From Chloroflexota bacterium (GTDB lineage: Bacteria; Chloroflexota; Dormibacteria; Dormibacterales; Dormibacteraceae): a stretch of 24,360 nucleotides of DNA. Numbering within the stretch: the stretch's first letter is position 1; each line of letters opens with the position of its first letter. Positions 1-6,929 of this stretch are shown piece by piece. The notes beneath the pieces were generated by a model. That model was not told where the DNA came from, made no database searches, and saw nothing but the letters and a program-made list of their open reading frames with translations. Location: positions 1 through 24,360 of the forward strand of contig VBJR01000298.1 in NCBI GenBank assembly GCA_005880175.1, written 5' to 3'. Position numbers and translations under genes: made by a program.

Positions 1-717
1 TGGCCGCCGCCCGCCCGGCGGATCAGGCGACCGGCACGAGCCTCCGACACCTGCAGCACCATCACCACCTCGTGCTCGGTGTGCAGCGGTCGGCCGGTCT
101 CCAACAGCGCGCGGTAGCTGCTCACGATCCCCGAGTCGAGCGGGACCACCGCCTCTTCGACGAGCTGGCGCGCCGGTTCGTCGCCGACGTCGGGGAGCGC
201 ACGCTCCAGCCACTGCACCCGGCTGACCGGGCTTCCCTCACGGCAGAGGGATGCCAGGGCGGAGCCGTAGGCGTCGAGACGCCGCTGCCGTTCGGCGTCG
301 TCGGCGAGCAGGAAGCCGGCGCCGTGCACGTGCAGGACGCAGGCGTAGGTGCCGAGCCGGCGGTCGCACAGGATGCCGACCGGATGGCCGCTCGTGCGGA
401 TCGCCAGGATGTGGAGGTGGCGCAGGGTGGGCGGGGGCACCGCGACGTCGTGCTCGTCGTCGGATCGGTGGCCGAGCAGCGGGTATGCCGACCTCCATTC
501 GGTCTCGGCGAAGAGCAGGCGCAGCAGGTAGCCGGACGCCGCGGCGGCCCACTCGTCGACGCCACGGCCTTCGACGTCCAGGACGGTCCACGAAGAGGAC
601 CGCCCCGCCGAGCCCGGTGCCGATCATGGCGATCTGGGCGCCGCGAACGCCGAAGATCCAGCCGCGGCGTTCGAGCGGCCCGAACCAGTATCCGGTGTCC
701 TCTCGGGGCTGCTGCAC
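1..717 (-). CDS. SCO6880-like conjugative transfer protein, partial and frameshifted
   Basis: The start is GTG at 717, three bases after the stop of the TrbL-like gene. The first ~40 residues (MQQPREDTGYWFGPLERRGW, then a single hydrophobic stretch) match the N-terminus of SCO6880-type proteins, which sit before the VirB4 ATPase gene in actinobacterial mating-pair operons. Near 560-625 the coding signal moves to another frame. It continues there without a stop to the left edge (VLDVEGRGVDEWAAAASGYL and onward, with the soluble-domain look of the family). Family members normally have two N-terminal transmembrane helices. The second seems to be missing at the shift, so this is probably an out-of-frame deletion and not just a single-base error. 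The gene is cut by the window edge. The family assignment is from memory of the pattern, with moderate confidence. Confidence 0.55.
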
Positions 718-720
718 GGC

Positions 721-1490
721 CTACGTCGCCCGTGGAGGGCCGGAACCCTTCGGAGGTGTCGGACGTGGGCGAGAGGCACTTCGCCGCGACGGCGGTTCGG
801 CGGCGGGCACGGGACCTTGTGCGCTCTCGGCGCTGGTGACGATCTGTGCCGATGGGCCCGGGCCGCTCTGTTCCGGCCGGGGCCGTCTGCCCGATCCGGC
901 CGGGGCCGCGGAGGCCGCCGTCTGAGCGGCGCCCATGCCCGTTGGTACAAGACCGCCGGTGACGGCACCCGTGGCGATGCCGGTGATCGCGCGAGTCGTC
1001 GAAGCGGCGACGGCCACCGCGGTTCCTCGCATGCGTCCCTGGTGGCCGTGGCTGAGCTCCTCGGCCGCGAGCGGCAGCACCCGGGCCAGCGTGAAGGGAG
1101 TCGTCGCCGCCAGCAGCAGGACGAACATCCCGGCCAGCAGGGTCTCCAGCCCGGTCGCGCTCGTGGTCATGAGCGCGAAGCCGACCGAGAGCGCGACCGC
1201 GATCACCAGCTTGCTCAGGATCAGCGCCAGCCCGGCGAACAGCACCTGGCGAAGCACCCCCTCCAACCGCGGCCACTGCACCGCCGCGCAGGCGAGCGGC
1301 GCCACGCCCAGGAAGAGGAAGACGAGGCTCTCCCGCGTGAGCAGCTCCAACCAGAGCACCGTCCCGCCGGCCAGCACGCCGAACGCGGTCCAGGCGAACG
1401 CGGCTCCTCCCGTCTGCGTGGCGTCGCCGTTCTTCAGGATCTGGATGGTCGTCTGGAGGCCCTGCGTGATCGTCGGCGTCTGGCCGCTCA
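721..1490 (-). CDS. TrbL/VirB6-like conjugal transfer membrane protein, C-terminal half
   Basis: This frame carries the second half of a polytopic membrane protein. It begins around SGQTPTITQGLQTTIQ, has hydrophobic helices (for example TAFGVLAGGTVLWLELL, SLVFLFLGVAPLACAAV, LETLLAGMFVLLLAATTPF), and ends in a Gly/Ala/Ser/Pro-rich cytoplasmic tail with basic patches. No convincing start codon exists near 1490, and the upstream part of the frame is Arg/Pro/Gly noise. The partner half at 1488-2081 ends in a helix exactly where this one begins. I therefore read the two as one gene broken by a single frameshift at about 1488-1500. TrbL/VirB6 proteins form the inner-membrane channel of type IV secretion. 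The stop at 719-721 is followed by the GTG start of the SCO6880-like gene. Confidence 0.6.
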
Positions 1491-2081
1491 GGCGCGGAGC
1501 AGGATCGCCGTGGCCGCCGGCACAGCGCCCAGGCCGATGCCGGCGACCGCGATGCCGACGACCACCCGCCGCAGGCCGCCCGGGCGCTGCGTGAGGACGG
1601 CATCGATGATCCCGAGCAGGACCAGCAGGAAGGACAGGGACAGCGCCACCCCGACGACCCGCCCGTACACGTGCGCGAATGCCCCTGCCTGGCTCGGGTT
1701 GAGGTCGGGGGTGGTCGATGGGCCGGCCACCACTGACAGCACGCGCTCCGTCACCCATGCGGCGCCGGTCGCAAGCCAGTTCGTGAAGTTCGACTCGGCC
1801 GTGTCCACGGCCGCCTGGCCAGCTTGCTGAGCGGCCTGGCTGGCGCTGCTTGCCGCGTCCTGGGCCGGGCCGGCGGGGCCGCCAGTCGCAAGGTCGCATC
1901 CGAAGCGGCCGCCGAACCCGGCCGGGCTGAGCGGGTCGAGCTGCTGGCAGGCCTGCTGCGGGTTCGGCGACGGCGTCGGGCTGGGATCGGCATACGCAAC
2001 CCCGGCCATCCAGAGGGTGGCCCAGGCGACGAGGACGAGCGCCGCCCCGAGCCGCCTAGCCCCCATAGGGGACGAACCCAT
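1488..2081 (-). CDS. TrbL/VirB6-like conjugal transfer membrane protein, N-terminal half
   Basis: This 197-residue frame has a signal peptide or first membrane helix (GAALVLVAWATLWMAGVAYA, cleavage plausible after AYA). A Pro/Gln/Ala-rich periplasmic stretch with two cysteines follows, then an amphipathic helix and two transmembrane helices (VGVALSLSFLLVLLGII and VVVGIAVAGIGLGAVPAATA). It stops at 1488 inside what should be the loop to the next helix. Coding continues in another frame (see 721-1490). The start at 2081 overlaps the preceding gene by 26 bases; an ATG at 2066 would reduce the overlap to 11. The gene lies in the middle of the mating-pair operon, as TrbL homologues do. It could also be two separate proteins, but the lack of a start for the second half argues against that. 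Confidence 0.6.
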   Translation of the reverse strand: MGSSPMGARRLGAALVLVAWATLWMAGVAYADPSPTPSPNPQQACQQLDPLSPAGFGGRFGCDLATGGPAGPAQDAASSASQAAQQAGQAAVDTAESNFTNWLATGAAWVTERVLSVVAGPSTTPDLNPSQAGAFAHVYGRVVGVALSLSFLLVLLGIIDAVLTQRPGGLRRVVVGIAVAGIGLGAVPAATAILLRA

Positions 2082-2772
2082 CGAGCTTCGCCGGCACGCC
2101 GCCGGTCGGGGTGGGCGTCTGCATGGCTGCGGGCACCACGTCGCCGGCCTGGCTCCCGGCGTCCACCGCGCGCAGACGCCAGTCGCCGTCCAACCAGGCG
2201 AGCGTCGCCGTACCGATCCCGAAGAAGGCGACCAGGCGCTGGCGATTCTCCACGCCGACAGTCGTGACCAGCCAGACGCTGACGGAGGCCTCGGCCGTCG
2301 TGTAGGCGGCGACGCGGTAGGCGATGGGAGTCTGCGTCAGCAGCACGTGGCGTCCCTGTTCGGCGGCGCTCTGGACGCCCCAAAGGCTGTCCTCGGCCCG
2401 CAGGCTCGACCGGGTGCTCGCGTCCAGCTTCGCGCGTGTGGCGGGGTCGGCGACCTGGTCGAGGGCGGCCTGGAGCCGGCTCGGGTTGAGCGCGAGCGGT
2501 CCGCCCAGGACCGCGAGGTAGTTCCCCGCAGCCTGTGCGGCTCCCTGTGCCGTGTGCGCGTACCCGACCGGGACGCCGTCGACCACGCGAGTCGGGCCAG
2601 CGCCGAGAACCCCGGTGGTCGTCGCTGGAGCAGAGGCCGGTGTCGGGTTGCGTGCCGGCGGCGCCGCGATCCGCTCGAGTACGGCGCCCGCGGCCAGACC
2701 GATGGCCAGCGCTCCGACCAGGACGACGCCGCGACGGCGACCGCCGCTCCGCCCGTAGCTGTCCCAGGTCAT
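2056..2772 (-). CDS. VirB8-like single-pass conjugal transfer protein
   Basis: This is a 238-residue protein. A short basic N-terminus is followed by one transmembrane helix (residues ~16-36, GVVLVGALAIGLAAGAVLE), a Pro/Ala/Thr-rich linker, and a soluble C-terminal domain of about 170 residues with an alternating helix/sheet pattern (AAGNYLAVLGG, AEASVSVWLVTTVGVEN, LAWLDGDWRLRAVD). This arrangement is that of the conjugal-transfer proteins related to VirB8/TcpC that lie next to DUF6112 genes in actinobacterial elements. The domain faces outward and would scaffold the channel. The start at 2772 overlaps the upstream stop by four bases (ATGA), which implies translational coupling and rules out the longer upstream reading of the same frame. 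Confidence 0.6.
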   Translation of the reverse strand: MTWDSYGRSGGRRRGVVLVGALAIGLAAGAVLERIAAPPARNPTPASAPATTTGVLGAGPTRVVDGVPVGYAHTAQGAAQAAGNYLAVLGGPLALNPSRLQAALDQVADPATRAKLDASTRSSLRAEDSLWGVQSAAEQGRHVLLTQTPIAYRVAAYTTAEASVSVWLVTTVGVENRQRLVAFFGIGTATLAWLDGDWRLRAVDAGSQAGDVVPAAMQTPTPTGGVPAKLDGFVPYGG

Positions 2773-3095
2773 CGGATCTGGCCTCCGACCCGAAAGAAGA
2801 AGTCGATCAGCGCGCTCGCGGAGCCGACGAGGACGGCGGCGCCGGCCGCACGCATGAAGCCAACCTTTCCCGACTGCGTGTGATACGGGTTGTTCGTGTG
2901 CTGGGCGATGGCCCACTCGACCGCGAACCAGGCCATCGCGGCCACGAGCACCAGCAGGGCGAGGTACTCGACTCCGGCGACGAGGTTGCTCAGCTGCGTC
3001 GAGCCCGGCAGGAAGTCGGGAGAAGGAGCCGGGACGGTGACGACGCCGGCTTGCGCCGGCGTCGCCGCAAGGGAGCGGGTTGTGATCCAATTCAT
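2769..3095 (-). CDS. DUF6112-like small membrane protein of the conjugation operon
   Basis: The protein is 108 residues long with two hydrophobic helices (LALLVLVAAMAWFAVEWAIA and RAAGAAVLVGSASALIDFFF). They are separated by a polar loop with HTNNPYHTQSGK, and the protein ends FFRVGGQIR. The pattern PDFLPGSTQLSNLV, first helix, polar loop, second helix, then IDFFF is characteristic of DUF6112 proteins, found beside TrbL-like and VirB4 genes in actinobacterial mobile elements; they may play a pilin-like (VirB2/TrbC) role. AGGAGGT lies 12 bases before the ATG. The gap to the upstream gene is seven bases and the downstream overlap is four, so it is within one operon. Confidence 0.65.
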   Translation of the reverse strand: MNWITTRSLAATPAQAGVVTVPAPSPDFLPGSTQLSNLVAGVEYLALLVLVAAMAWFAVEWAIAQHTNNPYHTQSGKVGFMRAAGAAVLVGSASALIDFFFRVGGQIR

Positions 3096-3102
3096 GGCGC
3101 TC

Positions 3103-4488
3103 TCAGCACCTCCTGGTCCGATGACTCGCTGCGACGGCTTCCAGCAGCGCCAATGCGCCTTCGGCCCAGGCGTGGGGCAGCACCGTGCAAGACAGCGGAC
3201 CGTTCGCAGTCTCGAACAGCAGGCGGGCCTGGAACTCGGCCGCCGACATCCGCGACAGCGGCTCGCATCCCCTGAGAAGCGGGATGAGATGTTTGAACGC
3301 GCGCGGGCGCGTCAGCGCCGCCGCCAACCTGCGGTGATCGGTGGCGGATTCGATCGCGGCCGCGCTCGCCAGGAGGCGCCGCTCGCCGGACCCGCCGTCG
3401 AGCAGCGACACGATCGCCGGTCGCAGGTCCGACACGGTGAGCCGGCCCTCGTGGAGCAGCTCAGCGAGCGCATGCGCCGCGTCGTCGTTGTCCACGAAGA
3501 AGCCTGGAGCGCTCAGCTTCCAGTCCCGGACCAGCGGAAGCCTGTTGTCCAGCCCAACCGAACCAGCCGGCAGGCCGAGCATCTCCTCGGTGAGCGTGAA
3601 CGGGGGAGTCAGCGTCTCACCGGCCGCGTCGCAGACACGCAGCACGCGGTCGCGAAGCTCCGGACGCATCGTCGAGACAAGGAGCGGGCTCGGGTCGCCG
3701 TGCGTCGCGAGGAGTTGGATCGCCGCCCACGCGACGACGGTTCCCGGTCTGCGAAGCGCGGACGGCGCGCGATCCCCAAACGGGAACGTGGCCAGCCGCC
3801 CGATCACGGAGATCCGGAACTCGGCGAACTCGTCGTTCGGGAGCAGCCGCCGCGCGAGGGCCTTGAGCGGCTCCCAGAGCGGGGCGTACGTGCCTTCGAC
3901 GTGGACTCTCCAGAACCGGATGTCATCGAGCAGGAGATCGCCCGGGTCGGCCCGCTGCTCGGGGGTCAGCGATGCCGGGTCCAGCCGGACCCGGCGCATG
4001 GTCAGCAGCCTTGCCGGATGGTCACGCTCCCTGATCCAGGCGACGTAGTGGTGGGTGTCGTACGGCGACGAGTCCCGACCGTCGAGCGGATCGCCGGACA
4101 GCATCCGATCGGAGACGCCCCACATGGTCGTGTAGGAGCGGCGCGCGAGCTGGATGTCGTGCCACTCCTGCGTTGTCAGCCTGCGGCCCGGGATCTCTAT
4201 CACCGCCACCCGGTATGGGCCGATCGAGATCCGGAGCTGCCGTCTGTCTCCTGACTCGTCCAGGTGGAGTGCGAGGACCGGCTCGGGGCGGGCGGGCAGG
4301 CCGATCTGCCCACCCACCCACAGAGCGCGGTGGGGAGGTGTCGAAGTAGCTTCGGAGATGCTGACCACCCGTGCTCGACGAGGGTCCTGTCCGTCGTTGC
4401 TCAGCACGAGGGAGGACCGTAGAGGCGTCCTGGCGATCAAGCAACGAAGAATCGCCAGGCTTCGACTTGAACTGTAAAGTTGCGTCAA
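3103..4488 (-). CDS. Unrecognised protein heading the conjugation operon
   Basis: This is up to 461 residues, starting at TTG 4488; the true start may be further in (GTG codons near 4380-4410 are alternatives). I do not recognise the family. Residues ~85-170 (RISIGPYRVAVIEIPGRRL, then SYTTMWGVSDRMLSGDPLDG, HHYVAWIRERDHPARLLTMR) loosely recall a GNAT or LuxI-type acyl-transferase fold: a strand, a helix, an acidic DG loop, then a strand with R-x-R. This is only a visual impression. The C-terminal two thirds is mostly helical with no membrane segment or signal peptide. Seven bases separate it from the DUF6112-like gene, so it should be transcribed with the mating-pair genes. It is divergent from the small peptide gene at 4554 across about 65 bases. 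Confidence 0.6.
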   Translation of the reverse strand: MTQLYSSSRSLAILRCLIARTPLRSSLVLSNDGQDPRRARVVSISEATSTPPHRALWVGGQIGLPARPEPVLALHLDESGDRRQLRISIGPYRVAVIEIPGRRLTTQEWHDIQLARRSYTTMWGVSDRMLSGDPLDGRDSSPYDTHHYVAWIRERDHPARLLTMRRVRLDPASLTPEQRADPGDLLLDDIRFWRVHVEGTYAPLWEPLKALARRLLPNDEFAEFRISVIGRLATFPFGDRAPSALRRPGTVVAWAAIQLLATHGDPSPLLVSTMRPELRDRVLRVCDAAGETLTPPFTLTEEMLGLPAGSVGLDNRLPLVRDWKLSAPGFFVDNDDAAHALAELLHEGRLTVSDLRPAIVSLLDGGSGERRLLASAAAIESATDHRRLAAALTRPRAFKHLIPLLRGCEPLSRMSAAEFQARLLFETANGPLSCTVLPHAWAEGALALLEAVAASHRTRRC

Positions 4489-4553
4489 ATCGGCCGTAGA
4501 TTGCGGGCCGGCCGCCGGCTACGGCGGGGGCCGCCGCGCTTGGGGAGGTTTCG
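4489..4553. promoter_or_regulatory. Divergent intergenic region between conjugation operon and peptide gene
   Basis: Only about 65 bases separate the TTG start of the conjugation operon from the ATG of the peptide gene. Promoters for both directions must lie here or inside the first codons. AT-richer sequence sits at 4465-4500, and GGGGAGG at 4542-4548 is the peptide gene's ribosome binding site. I could not place a convincing -35/-10 pair, so the call is by position. Confidence 0.35.
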
Positions 4554-4697
4554 ATGCGAATATCCGCACGGATCGTGCTGCTCGTTCTCGCCATTGCCGC
4601 GCTCGGGCTGGCCGTGTCCGGGGTGTCAGCGCTTGCCGACCAGGGGGGGCCAGGGCTGAGCCCTCCTGTGGCCGACCAGGCAGGCCCCGGCTTGTAG
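4554..4697 (+). CDS. 47-residue secreted peptide with duplicated DQ-x-GPGL motif, candidate signalling peptide
   Basis: ATG at 4554 is preceded by GGGGAGG five bases upstream, an excellent ribosome binding site. The product has a textbook signal peptide: basic start MRISAR, hydrophobic core IVLLVLAIAALGLAV, and Ala-Leu-Ala before position 29. Predicted cleavage leaves a 19-residue peptide, DQGGPGLSPPVADQAGPGL, in which DQ(G/A)GPGL occurs twice (residues 29-35 and 41-47, the second being the exact C-terminus). The gene is followed by a strong terminator and then by an HTH-TPR regulator. Size, secretion signal, C-terminal repeat and partner resemble Phr/PapR-type pre-pro-pheromones of RRNPP systems. 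A run of seven Gs lies in the first motif, but the second copy in the same frame supports the reading. The function is inferred. Confidence 0.7.
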   Translation: MRISARIVLLVLAIAALGLAVSGVSALADQGGPGLSPPVADQAGPGL

Positions 4698-4711
4698 ACG
4701 CAGTCACAGCG

Positions 4712-4741
4712 GACGGGCCGACCAAGAGCGGTCGGCCCGTC
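4712..4741 (+). terminator. Hairpin terminator after the peptide gene
   Basis: A perfect 12-bp inverted repeat (GACGGGCCGACC, loop AAGAGC, GGTCGGCCCGTC) begins 14 bases after the peptide stop. No T-run follows, as is common in high-GC bacteria. It should insulate the peptide transcript from the regulator, so each has its own promoter. Confidence 0.7.
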
Positions 4742-4776
4742 TGTCAAGCAAGCGCGACTATACAGTCGCTTGACAG
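4741..4776. promoter_or_regulatory. Nested dyad, probable operator upstream of the HTH-TPR regulator
   Basis: Two nested inverted repeats share a centre near 4761: outer arms CTGTCAAGC (4741-4749) and GCTTGACAG (4768-4776), and inner arms GCGACT (4754-4759) and AGTCGC (4764-4769) around ATAC. The block covers the -35 zone of the extended -10 at 4781-4789. A dyad there is the usual place for an autoregulatory operator. Binding by the regulator is inferred, not seen. Confidence 0.5.
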
Positions 4777-4780
4777 GCGG

Positions 4781-4789
4781 TGCTAGACT
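4781..4789 (+). promoter_or_regulatory. Extended -10 element for the regulator
   Basis: TGCTAGACT fits an extended -10 (TGnTAnnnT). Transcription would start near 4796, only about eight bases before the ATG at 4804, giving an almost leaderless mRNA. The -35 region is poor, which suits an extended -10 promoter. Confidence 0.35.
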
Positions 4790-4803
4790 CGCCCATCAGG
4801 ACC

Positions 4804-6078
4804 ATGGGCCGACAACGCAGGGACGCTCGGGGCCGGATCGCACGAGGCACGGCGATCAACCGTGCGGTTCTCCGGCAGGCTCGGCTCGACGCCGGGCTGA
4901 CGCTCAAGGAGGCCGCGGACGGAATCGTCACGAGCCAGGCACTGCACCAGTTCGAGCAGGGTCAAGCCCGACCGATGCCGGAGACACTCGAGGCGCTTGC
5001 CGAACGGTTAGGCGTTTCCGTGTACGCGCTGCAGGCCAGGCCCAAGGACCCGCGAGAGCTGGTCATGCGCGACCTCGAAACGGAACGTCGCTGGGATGAC
5101 CTGGAGCGTCTCGCGACAGCCACGCTGGACGACCTGAACGTGACGCCCAGGACCCAGGCCGTGGCGAGGTTCTATCTGGGTCGCGCCGTCCTGGAAGCGG
5201 GGCCGATCGAGGGCCTGTCGATCATGCGGTTGGCGCGGGGGCAGCTGGCGCGGGTCGGAGAGCACTTGATGGCGGCCGAGGCACGCGACTGGGAGTCTGG
5301 AGCGCTCTACTTGCTCCAGGACCCCGCCGCTGTCGACGTCGGCCGTGATGCCCTGCTTCGGTATCGGTCGCTGCCCGGTCGAGATCCGAGCGTCGAGGCC
5401 CGGATGCTGGAGCACATCGGGTCGTACCTGCTCCAGCGCGAGGAGGTCCGGGAGGCGCTGACGTTCTACCGGCAGGCCATCGCGGTGGCTGGTGCGGTGC
5501 CGGACTTCGCGCGGCTCGCCAACCTCCATCACGGCCTGGCGTGCTGCTACTCCCGCATCGGGGAGACCCGGCAGGCCCTCGACTACTTCGAGCGGGCGGT
5601 GAACCTGGCCAAGGTGCACCACGATATGCACGGCACGTTCGCGTTCAACCTGGCACGCCTGGAGAACGACTACGGCGAGCTGCTCGTCCGCGTGGGCCAG
5701 TGGGACCGCGCCGAGGACATGGTCCGGACAGCTCTGGACCGCTTCGCGGCGGCCGGCGCCGAGGCCGGCAGGACGCACGCACTGCTCACGATGGGGGACC
5801 TGAAGCGTCAGCAGGGCGAGCTGGTAGAGGCGGAGCGCTGGACGGGGGACGCGATCGAACTGGCCGAGGGCCGCAGAGAGATGAAGTCGCTCGCGACGGG
5901 CTACCAGCAGCTCGGCGAAGTCTGGGCGGATCGGGGCGATCAGGACCGGTTCGAGGCGTGCTTCACGCGGGCGCTGGAGATCCTCGCGGCCGTGGGACTG
6001 CCGGAGCAGCGCTCGGAGGCGCTACAGCGGTATGCGCGGGTGCGGCAGGAGAAGCGGGAGCCTCGGTGCGGGAGCTGA
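4804..6078 (+). CDS. HTH (XRE)-TPR transcriptional regulator, RRNPP-like
   Basis: The protein is 424 residues from ATG 4804; a GTG at 4780 in frame would add eight residues but overlaps the -10. Residues ~20-75 form an XRE-type helix-turn-helix (LRQARLDAGLTLKEAADGIV, QALHQFEQGQ, LEALAERLGVSVYAL). Residues ~90-410 are a helical array of tetratricopeptide repeats, with clear units such as EALTFYRQAIAVAGAV, LHHGLACCYSRIGETRQALD, LENDYGELLVRVGQWDRAED and GYQQLGEVWADRGDQDRFEA. HTH plus about eight TPRs at 420 residues is the architecture of RRNPP peptide-sensing regulators (Rgg, PlcR, PrgX, AimR; Rap lacks the HTH), whose TPR domain binds a re-imported peptide. XRE-TPR proteins with no peptide ligand also exist. 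The adjacent secreted-peptide gene is what makes peptide sensing likely. Likely targets are its own dyad and the divergent region at 4489-4553. Confidence 0.8.
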   Translation: MGRQRRDARGRIARGTAINRAVLRQARLDAGLTLKEAADGIVTSQALHQFEQGQARPMPETLEALAERLGVSVYALQARPKDPRELVMRDLETERRWDDLERLATATLDDLNVTPRTQAVARFYLGRAVLEAGPIEGLSIMRLARGQLARVGEHLMAAEARDWESGALYLLQDPAAVDVGRDALLRYRSLPGRDPSVEARMLEHIGSYLLQREEVREALTFYRQAIAVAGAVPDFARLANLHHGLACCYSRIGETRQALDYFERAVNLAKVHHDMHGTFAFNLARLENDYGELLVRVGQWDRAEDMVRTALDRFAAAGAEAGRTHALLTMGDLKRQQGELVEAERWTGDAIELAEGRREMKSLATGYQQLGEVWADRGDQDRFEACFTRALEILAAVGLPEQRSEALQRYARVRQEKREPRCGS

Positions 6079-6107
6079 CCACCGGCCGTTCGTGATGACG
6101 CGCGATG

Positions 6108-6641
6108 TCAGGGCCGCCGGCCGGAGCCGCGTCCCGCGTCGGGTGCCGGTGAGGCGGGCCGCTCAGCCGGAGAAGACTGTTCGGCCCAGGCCCGGCGCTG
6201 CGCGGCACGCTCGGCCCTGGCGGCCGCCAGCGGATCCGCCGCCGCGTCAGGCCGCTGGGCGGGATCTCCGTTGCGGCTCGCCAGCTCCGCACGCAGCTCG
6301 GCGATCTGCTCGCTCATCTCCGCCATCTGAGCCCGCATCGCACCCATCTCGTTCTGCTGTCGGACGAGGCCCAGCTTCTCGTCGAGCGAGATGCCGGAGA
6401 CGAGGGCAGCCGCCAGCAGCACGTCGCCGGGAGGGACGTTCCGGTCCTCGCGGTCGTTGGTGTACCCGTAGATCGCGCTGTTCTTGATCCGCTTGAGGAG
6501 GTGCGGCTCCATGGCGGCCGCGAGAGCGTCCGCCCGCTTGAGGGCCCGCTCCGCGTCGACCATGACCTGGTGAGCCATGAGGGCCATCGGGTTGTCGCGT
6601 ACCCTGGGTTCCCGATTCCTCTTCGGACCGCCCGTGTCCAT
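6108..6641 (-). CDS. Coiled-coil protein with relaxase-like C-terminal tail
   Basis: The protein is 177 residues from ATG 6641 (MDTGGPKRNREPRVRDNPMA). A longer frame to 6926 runs into the CRISPR array and lacks support. The N-terminal half is helical (HQVMVDAERALKRADALAAA, then DVLLAAALVSGISLDEKLGL). A heptad coiled coil follows around residues 100-125 (MRAQMAEMSEQIAELRAELA), then a low-complexity Ala/Arg/Pro tail. The tail contains RRAWAEQSSPAERP, closely similar to AWAQQSRPADAP near the C-terminus of the relaxase-helicase at the right end. I do not recognise the family. It is convergent with the regulator (29-base gap). On the minus strand it lies downstream of CRISPR array 1, so array transcripts could read into it. 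A role in transfer is inferred from the shared tail. Confidence 0.7.
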   Translation of the reverse strand: MDTGGPKRNREPRVRDNPMALMAHQVMVDAERALKRADALAAAMEPHLLKRIKNSAIYGYTNDREDRNVPPGDVLLAAALVSGISLDEKLGLVRQQNEMGAMRAQMAEMSEQIAELRAELASRNGDPAQRPDAAADPLAAARAERAAQRRAWAEQSSPAERPASPAPDAGRGSGRRP

Positions 6642-6647
6642 GCCGCT

Positions 6648-6653
6648 ATTGTA
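6648..6653 (-). promoter_or_regulatory. -10 element for a leaderless transcript
   Basis: On the minus strand TACAAT lies six bases before the ATG of the coiled-coil gene, so transcription should begin at or within one or two bases of the start codon. No ribosome binding site is present in the six-base gap, which agrees with leaderless translation. The -35 is weak. Confidence 0.45.
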
Positions 6654-6854
6654 CTCAACAAGCGAAATCTCGCTGGCCACTGGCGTGCGCCGAACCTGAG
6701 CTCGGCCAGATAGCTGGGCGCGGCAGACGACGCCGCGCCGATGTCTGGGGCGGGGGATGGCCGGCGGCTTGCGGAGCTGGGGCTGGACGTGTCGGATGAC
6801 CCCTGAAGGTGTGGCGAAGCCATGGCAGACGCCTGCCCGATTGCGCCTCGGCCT

Positions 6855-6893
6855 ATTGCAAATCCGCGCCTTCGCGGTTGTGGCGTTTGCAGC
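6855..6893 (-). repeat. Degenerate CRISPR repeat at the leader-distal end of array 1
   Basis: This is a 39-base relic of the array 1 repeat: AATCCGCGCCTTCGCGGTT is intact but the ends carry substitutions and small insertions (GTGGCGTTTGCAGC for CTGGCGTTGCAGC). It is separated from the first good repeat by a 36-base spacer-like stretch. Decay is expected at the oldest end, which supports minus-strand orientation. Confidence 0.75.
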
Positions 6894-6929
6894 TCTCGAG
6901 GAGCTCGTCAGCGAGTGGGCTTTCAACTA

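Noticed and set aside
4022..4747. A 241-codon minus-strand ORF covering the peptide gene
   Set aside because: Ser/Arg/Pro-rich shadow that crosses a terminator hairpin; the plus-strand peptide has a ribosome binding site and signal peptide.
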